NCBI RefSeq assembly: GCF_900116255.1
Contig: NZ_FPAI01000021.1
Span: 1-47,123, forward strand
Origin: Halolactibacillus miurensis
GTDB lineage: Bacteria; Bacillota; Bacilli; Bacillales; Amphibacillaceae
Length of the DNA: 47,123 bases
Reading direction: 5' to 3'
Shown here: piece by piece, positions 29,469 to 38,758 of the stretch
Layout of the letters: each line of letters opens with the position of its first letter
How positions within the stretch are numbered: the first letter of the stretch is position 1
Position numbers and translations under genes: made by a program
Notes under the pieces: generated by a model
What the model was told of the DNA's origin: nothing
The model's database searches: none
The model's input: the letters and a program-made list of their open reading frames with translations, nothing else

Positions 29469-31448
29469 TTGGGATTACTAATGCCATCAAAAAAGAAAAG
29501 TAAAACACAAAAAACAACAAAGAATGAGATAAAGTCACTCATTGATCAAGAATCTTTGGAAAGTATCTATCCATTTGTCTTTGAACTAAATAGAGAATAC
29601 ATTGCATCGAGTGGAAATTACATTAAACCTTACGTCATTTTGACGTATCCAAGTGAACCGACAGGAAATTGGCTTTCCCCCCTAAAAAAATTAAAGGGGA
29701 ATATCACGATTAGTCAATTCCTTGAACCTGCTAATGGGGAGGTCTTAAACAGTTATTATAACGAAACAATTAAGAATAAAGAAGCTGAATTATTAAGAAC
29801 AGTTGATTATCAAATGCAACAAAAGATAAACCGAGAGATTAAAACCGCAAAACAGCAATTAGAGCAGTCGTTAGATGAAAAAAGTGCGTATGTTTATTTA
29901 TACACATACATACTACTTCAAGGTACGTCTGAAGCCGAATTAAAGGCCTTAGAAGAAAATTTAAACCGCATCTTATTAAAACTACACGTTAAAGCTATTA
30001 CGCCTTACAGACGCATAGATGAGGCATTCTGGTCAACGCTCCCAATCCAGCAGAACTCTTTAAAAGAATACACGTACTATATGACGAATTCAATGAGTGC
30101 CAGTTCTTTTTTTCCTTATGATGATAATGAAATTTGTGATATCACGTCAACTTCAACATTAGAAGGGATTAATAAAGAAACGGACAGTTGGATTTCGATT
30201 GATTATAAAAACAAACGAAAAACACTTAATCGTGGGAAAGTTGTGATTGGTACTTCCGGTGTTGGGAAGACGACTTATATGTGGTCAATTTTATTAAAGA
30301 AGCTCGCTTTAGGTGAAGATCAGATTTATATTATTGATCCGGAAAATGAATACAGCGAAAAGGTTCGGAAATACGGCGGAACGGTCATTGATTTATCAAG
30401 TGTCAGTTCAACGATCATTAATCCATATCAAATTTTTTCATCGGTATTAGATGATGAAGAAAATAATCACAGTATTCATGAAGATTTAAGCGAAGTGGAA
30501 GTTGAAAACTTAATTAAGCAACGGATTCAACGGTTAAAAGGGTTTCACAAAGTATTAAAACCTGATATGAACCAAGAAGAAATATCAATTATCTCGTCGG
30601 AGTCAAAAAAACTTTACGATACGTTCCGGTCAGTTAAAAATCTTAATGTAATGGAAAATACAGATTGGCCAATTTTAGAAGATTTATATAATCGCTTGAG
30701 CGAGATGAAAAGTCATGATCCAAGTAAGTTTAAACGTGTTGAAAGTTATTATTATATTTTAGAAGACTTTGTTCATGGATCAAGTACGTTATTCAACGGA
30801 CATACGAATATTGAGTTAAATACAAAGGTTGTGTCCTTTAATCTAAAGCCACTTCAAACAGAAAAAGACGTACAAAGCGCTGCTTATCTCAACACATTTT
30901 CTTATCTTTGGGAGATTATCACAGCTGATAAAACACAGTCTTGTGAACTTTTTTGTGATGAATTCCACTTCTTATTATTAAATGAGGAAAGTGCTGATTT
31001 CTTCTTTCAAGCCTATAAACGGTTTCGGAAGTACAATGCAGGGGCGACAGTCACCACCCAACAAATTGAAGATGTATTGAACGCTCCTAAAAATACGGGC
31101 GCTGCCATTATCGGTAATAGCTTTACAAAGATATTTTTCGGATTAGAAGGACGAGAAGTCGATGTATTAAAGGAAAAATTAAAACTTCCCTTCAGCGAAA
31201 AAGAAATAGGTTTCCTGAAGCGTCAAACACAGGGGGAAGCACTCATTAGTTATGGTAGCCAACGAGCGTTTTTAAAAGTTGTTCTAACGGAAGAAGAAAA
31301 GCGCATCTTGAATCCTGAAGAGTATGAACGTACAACGGGTAAAGATGCACGAATACAGCCTGATTGGTCAAGTAAAGTATTCCTTACACAAAATGAAATA
31401 TTTGAAATTGAAGATTTAATCGATAAGGAGGTGCGACTGAAACGATGA
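29469..31448 (+). CDS. virB4: VirB4/TrsE-like type IV secretion ATPase
   Basis: A 659-aa ATPase. The N-terminal part (about 30-230) is the VirB4 accessory domain. Walker A is GTSGVGKTT (about 260-268), followed by IYIIDPENEYSEKV. Walker B is CELFCDEFHFLL (about 490-501), followed by RKYNAGATVTTQQIEDVL and the late GNSFTKIFFGLEG. It energises channel assembly and substrate transfer at the inner membrane. TTG 29469 follows GAGAGGAG. Its stop overlaps the EssB-like gene. Length and motifs are normal for the family. Confidence 0.93.
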   Translation: MGLLMPSKKKSKTQKTTKNEIKSLIDQESLESIYPFVFELNREYIASSGNYIKPYVILTYPSEPTGNWLSPLKKLKGNITISQFLEPANGEVLNSYYNETIKNKEAELLRTVDYQMQQKINREIKTAKQQLEQSLDEKSAYVYLYTYILLQGTSEAELKALEENLNRILLKLHVKAITPYRRIDEAFWSTLPIQQNSLKEYTYYMTNSMSASSFFPYDDNEICDITSTSTLEGINKETDSWISIDYKNKRKTLNRGKVVIGTSGVGKTTYMWSILLKKLALGEDQIYIIDPENEYSEKVRKYGGTVIDLSSVSSTIINPYQIFSSVLDDEENNHSIHEDLSEVEVENLIKQRIQRLKGFHKVLKPDMNQEEISIISSESKKLYDTFRSVKNLNVMENTDWPILEDLYNRLSEMKSHDPSKFKRVESYYYILEDFVHGSSTLFNGHTNIELNTKVVSFNLKPLQTEKDVQSAAYLNTFSYLWEIITADKTQSCELFCDEFHFLLLNEESADFFFQAYKRFRKYNAGATVTTQQIEDVLNAPKNTGAAIIGNSFTKIFFGLEGREVDVLKEKLKLPFSEKEIGFLKRQTQGEALISYGSQRAFLKVVLTEEEKRILNPEEYERTTGKDARIQPDWSSKVFLTQNEIFEIEDLIDKEVRLKR

Positions 31449-32791
31449 AAAAGATTACGACTATTGATAACTTAACGTTTTATGTTAGTGGGTTATCTTA
31501 TAAAGTTGAGGTCAACGAATCAGATACAACGGCAAGATCAATTGAAGATTTAGAAGACCTTGAACGTATTCATCCTGCTTATGTGGAATTAGACAGTGTT
31601 AGTCGTTCAGATCAGAAATACCATTTAAATTATGAACTTCCGGAAGGCTATCAACCATTCACTCATGCGAAAAAGTATAAAGTGGTATCAAAACTACAGC
31701 TCATTCAACGGCTGTTAGCATTTGATCCTTTAGGTGACGGAACAAAAACATATTTAGATTTGAATAATGTCTTTTTCAAAGGGTTTAAAGAAATTAAAGT
31801 ATTATATCGTTCAAATGGGCACTTACCTTATCACGGTATTACCCCTTTAGAACAGTATAAATTGTTTGCACTAGGGTTAATCAGTGAAAAGTTCACTTAT
31901 AAAAAATATGTGGTGAACAAAGATTTATTGTTAAAAAAAGAAGATGAACATTTATTGTATCGTATTAATGCAGCGCAAACCGTTAGTGAATTAAAAACAT
32001 TAATTAGTGAAGTGTTGGTTGATGAACAAGCTAAGTATCATGAAACAATAAAAAAAGAAGTCGATCAGAAACAATCTAAAAAAAGAAAATCGTGGGTGTT
32101 AAGAGGAGTTCTAACTATATCAATAGTTAGTGCTTTTTTCTTTGGCATGCAACAAGTTGAATCAGCATTGGCCGACGCTTATGAAGATGATTTATATCAA
32201 TTAAATTTAGAGAATGAAATTTTACTCGCTGCATCATCTGGACAAGTAGAACAGGCGGCGGAATTGATGGAAGGACGAGGCGACGACCCGAAAGTCATCG
32301 CTCAATTATTTTTAGATACGGGCATGTATGATGAAGCCATCGCCTATGATGAGACGATGGAAGAAAACGTCATTGATCGTTTATATGAACTAGATCAAAA
32401 AGAAAAGATTTTAGGTTTGGCATCAGACTCAGAATTTATGGCCATTGAAAAGCAAATTGTGGAATATAATACCGATGTTCTAGATAATCAAATATCACTG
32501 ATTGAAAACAAAGACACACTTAAACGTTTAGGTTTAGCGTACATTGAACATGAAGACTATGAGAAGATAGAACGATTACAACAATTTTTAGATGATCAAG
32601 AACTTAACCAGTATGTTGAGCGCTCATATTTGATGAAAGACATTACAGAAATCAATAGACAGATTTATGAGCTATCAGAAAATAGTGATGATCAAAACAG
32701 TGAAGAAATTGAAGTGTTGAACGAAACATTGAGAAGTAAACAACGAGAATTACTAGAAATTGAAGACTCTTTAGGGATTGATGTGCAATGA
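31445..32791 (+). CDS. EssB/YukC-like membrane protein in the T4SS operon
   Basis: A 448-aa protein. Residues 1-200 resemble the pseudokinase-like domain of EssB/YukC: LDLNNVFFKGFKEIKVLYRS then GHLPYHGITPLEQYKLFALG and KFTYKKYV. One membrane helix follows at about 216-236 (VLRGVLTISIVSAFFFGMQQ), and then an extracytoplasmic, acidic, TPR-like helical domain (LLAASSGQVEQAAELMEGRG). EssB/YukC is known as a type VII secretion component. Here it sits, overlapping by four bases on both sides, between VirB4 and the wall hydrolase. It is probably a scaffold across the membrane. The similarity is judged by eye. Confidence 0.68.
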   Translation: MKKITTIDNLTFYVSGLSYKVEVNESDTTARSIEDLEDLERIHPAYVELDSVSRSDQKYHLNYELPEGYQPFTHAKKYKVVSKLQLIQRLLAFDPLGDGTKTYLDLNNVFFKGFKEIKVLYRSNGHLPYHGITPLEQYKLFALGLISEKFTYKKYVVNKDLLLKKEDEHLLYRINAAQTVSELKTLISEVLVDEQAKYHETIKKEVDQKQSKKRKSWVLRGVLTISIVSAFFFGMQQVESALADAYEDDLYQLNLENEILLAASSGQVEQAAELMEGRGDDPKVIAQLFLDTGMYDEAIAYDETMEENVIDRLYELDQKEKILGLASDSEFMAIEKQIVEYNTDVLDNQISLIENKDTLKRLGLAYIEHEDYEKIERLQQFLDDQELNQYVERSYLMKDITEINRQIYELSENSDDQNSEEIEVLNETLRSKQRELLEIEDSLGIDVQ

Positions 32792-33846
32792 ATCCAGTAG
32801 CTGTAAAAATTGCGATGCAAATTGCGGCGGAAGCCTATAAACATCGCAAAAAAATTATAATCACCATTTTTATTATGTTGATTTTTCTTTTCATTTTATT
32901 CACGGCTATTTTTAGTTCTTCAGATGAGTCTAGAAGCGACTACCCTAACATAAATGATGAAGTAATGGCTTTTCATCCTGTAGTAAGTAGTTTTGCAATG
33001 CAGTACGGTATCCCAGAGTATACAGACATAATATTAGCAATTATTATGATAGAAACAGAAGGCAAGCAACTTGATATTATGCAAAGCTCAGAGTCACTAG
33101 GATTGTCTGCCAACGCTATCACTGATCCTATTCAATCTATAGATGCCGGTGTTAAACACTTGTCTGAAATGATAAGCGATGCAGAAAAGAAAGGATTGGA
33201 TTATTGGACACCTATTCAGTCGTATAACTTTGGTGGAGGATTTAATGATTATATTGAATCAAACGGAAAGCAATACACATTTGATTTATCATCAAATTTT
33301 GCAGCAAGTAAGTCAAATAACAAAGTTGTCCCCTATCAAAATCCTGTCGCCTCTTTCAATGGTTATTGGCGGTATAGCTATGGAAATATGTACTATGTTA
33401 AGTTAATTCAACAATTTATTGGTGGCGCAAGTGATATTGGTAATGTAGATGCAAGTCCTTTAGGCGGTGATAACTATCAGACGCTAATGAGTGAAGCTTT
33501 ACGATATGATGGTTGGCCATATCAATGGGGAGGACAGAGTCCTGGAACGTCGTTTGATTGCTCGGGACTCACACAGTATGTCTATAATTCAATCAGCTAC
33601 GGTTTACCACGAACAGCAGCTGAACAATATAATGCAACGATTCGAGTTGCAGAACCGCAACCAGGAGATTTAGTATTTTTTAAGGGTACCAATCCCTCAC
33701 GTCCGGCTAATTCTATTACACACGTTGGTATTTATGTTGATCATAACCGTATGTTTGATGCATCATCATCAGGTATCGGCTATCATAGTTGGTCGAGTGG
33801 TTATTGGAGCAAACACTTTGCTGGATTTGGAAGAGTCCTTAAATAG
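32788..33846 (+). CDS. CwlT-like bifunctional cell-wall hydrolase (VirB1-like)
   Basis: A 352-aa protein with an N-terminal membrane anchor (IIITIFIMLIFLFILFTAIF). A lysozyme/transglycosylase-like domain follows (about 55-195; catalytic Glu in IIMIETEGKQ near 88, then SLGLSANAITDPIQSIDAGV), and then a C-terminal NlpC/P60 peptidase (about 230-352; Cys258 in FDCSGLTQYVY, His in THVGIYV). Such two-domain enzymes locally open peptidoglycan for the conjugation channel (CwlT of ICEBs1, TcpG, TraG). It overlaps the EssB-like gene by four bases. Confidence 0.92.
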   Translation: MNPVAVKIAMQIAAEAYKHRKKIIITIFIMLIFLFILFTAIFSSSDESRSDYPNINDEVMAFHPVVSSFAMQYGIPEYTDIILAIIMIETEGKQLDIMQSSESLGLSANAITDPIQSIDAGVKHLSEMISDAEKKGLDYWTPIQSYNFGGGFNDYIESNGKQYTFDLSSNFAASKSNNKVVPYQNPVASFNGYWRYSYGNMYYVKLIQQFIGGASDIGNVDASPLGGDNYQTLMSEALRYDGWPYQWGGQSPGTSFDCSGLTQYVYNSISYGLPRTAAEQYNATIRVAEPQPGDLVFFKGTNPSRPANSITHVGIYVDHNRMFDASSSGIGYHSWSSGYWSKHFAGFGRVLK

Positions 33847-33863
33847 AGGGAGTGAAACTAAAT

Positions 33864-34424
33864 ATGAAAGTGAAATTAATTATTATTTTAAGCGTTATAA
33901 CAATGATATCATTATTTGCCAATCTTGTTATTTCCTTAAATTTAACACAAGCATTGTCTGAGAAAGATGATGCCATTAATCAATCTCAGAACTATGAAAA
34001 AAAGCTTGAAGAATTAGAAGGAAAAACAATACAAGAAAGTCGTCAAGAATATGTAAATGGTGATGCTGTTGAAAAATTGATTGAGTCTTTTTTTAGAACA
34101 AACTATGAATATGATCAATCGGGTTATAAAGAAAGAATTCCTAGCATCAAGCCATATGTCAGTGACGAAGTGTATGGCCAATTAACAACGGCGGGTGTTC
34201 CTGAAATACCTGGTATCGAATTCTCAAATACTATTGAAAATATTCAAATATATTCAACCGAAAAATCATCACATGTCGAGTCGCTTATTTTACTAGATAC
34301 TACTTATCAGGTCGAGGGCTTTGATAACTCTGTCATAACCCAATTATTTAATATTCAGGTAAAGGGCGATGTAATTACTAAATTAGAACAAGTCGGTACA
34401 TTTTCTAAGCTCTCGGAAAGTTAG
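33864..34424 (+). CDS. VirB8-like transfer protein
   Basis: A 186-aa protein with one N-terminal membrane helix (LIIILSVITMISLFANLVIS), a short coiled coil (QNYEKKLEELEGK) and an extracytoplasmic domain (VEKLIESFFRTNYEYDQSGY to the end) of the size and beta-rich character of NTF2-like VirB8/TcpC domains. Position between hydrolase and VirD4 supports this. ATG 33864 follows GAGGGAGTGA; GTG 33852 overlaps the site and is rejected. The VirB8 assignment rests on topology and context. Confidence 0.65.
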   Translation: MKVKLIIILSVITMISLFANLVISLNLTQALSEKDDAINQSQNYEKKLEELEGKTIQESRQEYVNGDAVEKLIESFFRTNYEYDQSGYKERIPSIKPYVSDEVYGQLTTAGVPEIPGIEFSNTIENIQIYSTEKSSHVESLILLDTTYQVEGFDNSVITQLFNIQVKGDVITKLEQVGTFSKLSES

Positions 34425-34433
34425 GTGGATGAA

Positions 34434-34862
34434 ATGAAATTTAAAATTATAATGGTAACGACATTGAGCCTATTGCTGTATGCAATGGTTCTTTTTTTAT
34501 CTGGTATTTTACCTTTAATAGGTCAACATAAGACATCTTTTAACCAATCCATACTTCTTGAATACGCCATTGACTTAATGCGGCACCCATTTTCAAATGC
34601 TAAATCAATGATTATCAGTGGAAATCCCTTATTTATCATAGGTATGATTGCGGCTACAGGCGTTATTGTTTATATGATAGTTAAGATGTTTTCTAAAAAA
34701 GATTATGAGAATGTGGGAGAAAATTATGGGGTGCAAGGTTCAGCTCGATTTGCTAAGAATAAAGAGTTGTTTATTGATGAACAATTATGGCACCTTGACT
34801 CCAATTTGCTAAATAACATTATTGTAAATAATTTTAAAAAAGAATTGAAAGATGGTGAATGA
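34434..34862 (+). CDS. N-terminal membrane part of a VirD4-type coupling protein
   Basis: A 142-aa protein with two membrane helices (IIMVTTLSLLLYAMVLFLSG and LFIIGMIAATGVIVYMIV). The segment NYGVQGSARFAKNKELF corresponds to the GxARWA-type stretch that in single-chain VirD4/TrsK proteins precedes the ATPase domain. ATG 34434 follows AGGTGG. Its end overlaps the ATPase ORF, which is in the +1 frame. Either the coupling protein is naturally split or a frameshift has occurred. Confidence 0.7.
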   Translation: MKFKIIMVTTLSLLLYAMVLFLSGILPLIGQHKTSFNQSILLEYAIDLMRHPFSNAKSMIISGNPLFIIGMIAATGVIVYMIVKMFSKKDYENVGENYGVQGSARFAKNKELFIDEQLWHLDSNLLNNIIVNNFKKELKDGE

Positions 34863-34863
34863 T

Positions 34864-36390
34864 ATGAAGGAAGCGTACAGTGGCATTATTTCAGGTATCA
34901 AAGATGGTGAGTTACTTATTCAACATGAAGAAAGTAAATTAGCTAATCGTAATTATTATGTTGTAGGAGGGCCTGGTTCTTTTAAAACACAGTCGTTTGT
35001 TTTAACGAACATGGTCAATATAAGAGATTGTTCCATCGTTGTGACAGATCCGAAAGGCGAAGTTTATGAGAAAACAGCGAAGATCAAAGAAGCGCAAGGA
35101 TACGAAGTCCGGGTGATAAATTTTAAGAACATGACAGCTTCAGATCGTTATAACCCCTTTGGTTATGTACGTAAGGACTTAGATGCAACGACAGTTGCAA
35201 ATACGGTTGTCAGTGCAAAAAACGATCCAAAGAAAAAAGACATTTGGTTTAATTCTCAGCTTAGTTTACTAAAAGCACTGATATTATTTGCAAAGACTGA
35301 ATTTCCACCAGAGAAACGCAATATGGAGGGTATCTTAGACTTTCTACAAGAATTTGATCCTGAAGCCAATGAAGACGGCGAAAGCGAATTAGACAATCAA
35401 TTTATGGCCTTAGATTTAAGACATCCGGCTAGGCGTACTTACGAATTAGGATTTAAGAAATCACAACAAAACACAAGAGGAAGCATCATCATTAGTTTAC
35501 TCACAACTATTGGTGATTACGTTGATGAAGAAGTATCAAACTTTACAAGTACGAACGATTTCTTTTTTCAAGACATTGGGAAAAAACGTATAGCACTATA
35601 TGTATTAATCCCTACGATGGATAAGACCTGGGAATCTCTGATTAATCTATTCTTTACACAAATGTTTCAAGAGTTATACTTACTCGGTGATAATCATGGT
35701 GCAAAATTACCCGTACCAACCGTATTTTTACTTGATGAATTCCCCAACCTCGGACGTTTTAATGATTATGAAGAATTTTTAGCAACGTGTCGTGGTTATC
35801 GTATCGGATGTTGTACCATTCTTCAAAATCACTCGCAAATGGTTGATAAATACGGTCGAGATAAAGCTGAATCGATACTTGGTAACTGTGCATTCAAACT
35901 GTGCTTAGGTAATGTTAATGAAACATCGGCAACCTATTTTAGTAATCTGATGGGTAAAACAACCATCAAAGTTGATACAGGGGGTCATTCGGTATCGAAA
36001 GGAAAAACAGGTAGTTCATCCAGTTCTCATAATTACTCATATTCTCAAAGGTCATTGATGAATATGGATGAAATTTTAACAATGAAAGAAGACGAAAGTA
36101 TTTTGATTATTGCCGGAAAGTACCCTATCAAGATGAAAAAAGCTTTTCAATTTAAGCTATTTCCTGGACTACTGGATCAATACACGGTGTCGCAACAAGA
36201 TTATCGATATCATATGTCCGATGAAGCCAAAGCGTATTATGATAGCCTAAATGAAGCTTATAATAATGGTGTTAAGACAATAGAAGAAACACAATTGATT
36301 GAAGCACAAAACGCATCAGAAGACAGACAAACCCAAGAATTAGATAATGCAAAACGAATGATGTCGGTGTTGAGAAACGAGGTGGAGTAA
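34864..36390 (+). CDS. virD4: VirD4/TrsK-type coupling protein ATPase
   Basis: A 508-aa coupling-protein ATPase that brings the relaxase-DNA complex to the channel. The nucleotide-binding loop reads GGPGSFKT (about 34-41), the Phe-for-Gly variant seen in the TrsK group, followed by VVTDPKGEVYEK. Walker B is FLLDEFPNLGRF (about 288). CRGYRIGCCTILQNHSQM and FKLCLGNVNETSATYFSNLM are typical late motifs. It lacks its own membrane anchor because the previous ORF carries it. GGTGA lies five bases before ATG 34864; the ATG at 34852 is the alternative. Confidence 0.9.
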   Translation: MKEAYSGIISGIKDGELLIQHEESKLANRNYYVVGGPGSFKTQSFVLTNMVNIRDCSIVVTDPKGEVYEKTAKIKEAQGYEVRVINFKNMTASDRYNPFGYVRKDLDATTVANTVVSAKNDPKKKDIWFNSQLSLLKALILFAKTEFPPEKRNMEGILDFLQEFDPEANEDGESELDNQFMALDLRHPARRTYELGFKKSQQNTRGSIIISLLTTIGDYVDEEVSNFTSTNDFFFQDIGKKRIALYVLIPTMDKTWESLINLFFTQMFQELYLLGDNHGAKLPVPTVFLLDEFPNLGRFNDYEEFLATCRGYRIGCCTILQNHSQMVDKYGRDKAESILGNCAFKLCLGNVNETSATYFSNLMGKTTIKVDTGGHSVSKGKTGSSSSSHNYSYSQRSLMNMDEILTMKEDESILIIAGKYPIKMKKAFQFKLFPGLLDQYTVSQQDYRYHMSDEAKAYYDSLNEAYNNGVKTIEETQLIEAQNASEDRQTQELDNAKRMMSVLRNEVE

Positions 36391-37251
36391 ATGGTTTCAG
36401 ATTGGATAAAAGGGGAACTTAATGGTTTAATCGAAGACACTTTAAACGGTTGGATAGAAGAGTTCATGAATTTTATTTTATCACTCGTCAATGAGCTCGT
36501 TTTTAATATACCTGAGAATGACTTTGCAAACGATATAATTAATATTTTAACTTGGTTGACCAGTTTGGCTGCGGTTGTCGTTGTCGTTTATAAAATTATC
36601 GAGTACATCATCAATACATCAACAGGGACACAACAGTACCCTTTAGATGAAATTTTCGTTCGTGTGGGAAAAAGCGCAGGAGCTTTATTGGTTTTACCTT
36701 GGTTTTTGCGTTGGATGATCTTTGACGTAGCTTTTCCTTTATCCAACTATTTTGCGGCAGCAGGGACAGATTTTGATGGACAGGCCGGATTCACACTATT
36801 AAAAGCAGCCTTAACAGGTTTTTATACAGGGATGGGTGGAATTGTACTTGTTTTATTTTTAATCTTTTTCCTGGTTGTCTTCATTATGTTTCTTTATTCC
36901 GTTTGTGTATTTTATGCAGATATATTACTGATGCAAGTTTTTATCGCCCCCGTAGCTTTATCAATGATCGCTGATGATAATAACTTTATGCAAGTATGGT
37001 GGAGAGAATTGTTATCACAAGTGTTATCACTATTAACAAAACTCTTTCTCATGACGCTCATTATTAACACTTTATTTACAGGTGAAGGTAATATGATGCT
37101 AGCGATTGGGGCGGGAGCACTTATTATTAAAAGTCCATCTATACTAAAACATATGTGGTATGGCGGTGGCGGCGCACGTGCGACAACAAGAGGTATTGGA
37201 TCAAGTGGATCAATGGCTACACGTGTTATGATACAAAAGTTAATGAAGTAG
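36391..37251 (+). CDS. VirB6/TrsL-like polytopic membrane protein
   Basis: A 286-aa protein with at least six hydrophobic segments (LTWLTSLAAVVVVVYKIIEY, GIVLVLFLIFFLVVFIMFLY, VFYADILLMQVFIAPVALSM and others), an amphipathic N-terminus and a Gly-rich C-terminus (YGGGGARATTRGIGSSGS). This is the plan of VirB6-type channel proteins. The ATG directly follows the VirD4 stop (TAAATGG). It completes the core channel gene set. Confidence 0.8.
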   Translation: MVSDWIKGELNGLIEDTLNGWIEEFMNFILSLVNELVFNIPENDFANDIINILTWLTSLAAVVVVVYKIIEYIINTSTGTQQYPLDEIFVRVGKSAGALLVLPWFLRWMIFDVAFPLSNYFAAAGTDFDGQAGFTLLKAALTGFYTGMGGIVLVLFLIFFLVVFIMFLYSVCVFYADILLMQVFIAPVALSMIADDNNFMQVWWRELLSQVLSLLTKLFLMTLIINTLFTGEGNMMLAIGAGALIIKSPSILKHMWYGGGGARATTRGIGSSGSMATRVMIQKLMK

Positions 37252-37263
37252 GGGGTAACAAAG

Positions 37264-38625
37264 TTGTATTTGATAGAGTTTAAAAACATCAATCATACAG
37301 ACGATATATTCTCTTTCGGTAAATACCTCACATTTACTAGGGCAAATGAGATGCTTTTAGAAGCTGTTAATCGATATAAGATTAAAGGCAAGAAGTCTAA
37401 AATCGGTTATAAAATTATTGAACAAGAATCCAAAGATATTTTATTTAACTCTCGCATCATCATTAATGGTGATATCGAGAGTCTTTTTAATATCATTTTA
37501 AATAATAAGGGCATAGATATAGACATTAAAAACTATGTTAAAAACGTTTCTGATGAAGCAATTATAGAAACAAGTATTAATATCCCTGAAGCGAAAAAAC
37601 AAAAAGAAAAAGTTAATGATCTACGTGAAGAAAAAGAGCAATTAGTTACTTTACTTAGAGAACAAGAAAAAGAGTCTAGTAATAGGGAGTTAGAGCATCA
37701 AGAACAATTAAATAGACTAAAGCAAGAAATCGATCAAATTAAACAAGTTGTGGATAGCAAGGGAAATGAAGAACAAAAGTTAGAACAGGACCGTCTTAAT
37801 CAGATAAAGGCATTAGAGGAAAAAAGATATCAACTTGAGCAACAAGCTCAAGAAAAAAGAAATGAAGAAAAACGAAAAAGAGAGCGTCATGAAAAAACTT
37901 TAGCTGAACTTGAGAAACAAAAAGAACTAGCTGAGGAAGAACTATCAACTTTAAATGAACAAGTAGAGATGTCTGAGGTTGAACGTAAAAAAAGACGACT
38001 AGAGCTTGAAGAACAACAACGGGAGTTAGAAAGAAGTAAAGAACTAACATTAAATCAAATGACATTAGAGGAAGCAAAAGTAGATGCAGAATTCCCTTTA
38101 AACAATTCTAAAAAAGAAGCACCACTCACACAAGCCGTTTCTGTACCAAACATTGAAGAAGAAGAGCAAAATAAATGGATTATTTTTTCGAGAAAAGCAT
38201 GGGGAATAGCGAAAAAAATTACTCGATATATATTTATTAATAGCAAAAGACGTTTACGAGTGCATCGACAGAATAAACGAAAAAAGAAAGCTTTTGATGA
38301 ACAATTACAGAAAGCGAAGATAGCATTCTTAAAGGAAATTCAGCAAGATAAAAAGCATCGAGAAAGACAGATTACGAAAGCTGAAAGAGAACGTTTAAAG
38401 GATCAGATGGCTTATGAACGCAAAGAAGCTCGTTATTTGAGAGAGATAAAGAAAAAGAAAAGAAGTTTTCCATCAAGAACTATATTTAGAATGTTAATAA
38501 TTCTTCTGTTGATCTATGTTGCATTTGATTTCTTCATAAACCGTGATAGCAGTTATTTAATGATTATCCAAGAGAGGGGAAAATCTGTATATTATTCATT
38601 AATTGAATCTATTTTTAGCCTATAA
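37264..38625 (+). CDS. Coiled-coil membrane protein of unknown function
   Basis: A 453-aa protein with a globular N-terminus (about 1-110, MYLIEFKNINHTDDIFSFGK). A very long charged coiled coil follows (about 115-275), then a basic helical part (RRLRVHRQNKRKKKAFDEQL) and one C-terminal membrane helix (IFRMLIILLLIYVAFDFFI). TTG 37264 follows GGGGGTAA. It is the last gene before the IS110 element and probably the end of the channel gene set. It may organise the cytoplasmic side of the channel. I do not recognise a family. Confidence 0.65.
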   Translation: MYLIEFKNINHTDDIFSFGKYLTFTRANEMLLEAVNRYKIKGKKSKIGYKIIEQESKDILFNSRIIINGDIESLFNIILNNKGIDIDIKNYVKNVSDEAIIETSINIPEAKKQKEKVNDLREEKEQLVTLLREQEKESSNRELEHQEQLNRLKQEIDQIKQVVDSKGNEEQKLEQDRLNQIKALEEKRYQLEQQAQEKRNEEKRKRERHEKTLAELEKQKELAEEELSTLNEQVEMSEVERKKRRLELEEQQRELERSKELTLNQMTLEEAKVDAEFPLNNSKKEAPLTQAVSVPNIEEEEQNKWIIFSRKAWGIAKKITRYIFINSKRRLRVHRQNKRKKKAFDEQLQKAKIAFLKEIQQDKKHRERQITKAERERLKDQMAYERKEARYLREIKKKKRSFPSRTIFRMLIILLLIYVAFDFFINRDSSYLMIIQERGKSVYYSLIESIFSL

Positions 38626-38758
38626 GGAGCATTCCTGTAAGGAACTAAATACGAGGGAAAATAAATGATTTTGAAGAATGCAAAAAAGAAGCCCCTTTGG
38701 TACGATAGTGAGTGTCATCGATGACCTCTAATTCAAGTACCGAAAGGAGACTTCTACA
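38626..38758 (+). other. Left non-coding part of the IS110 element
   Basis: After the coiled-coil gene stop, sequence unlike the operon begins near 38636. It forms a hairpin CCTTTGGTAC (38694-38703) with GTACCGAAAGG (38736-38746) that also holds the ribosome binding site of the transposase. In the IS110 subgroup such 5' non-coding DNA encodes the bridge RNA. Here it is rather short. Confidence 0.5.
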
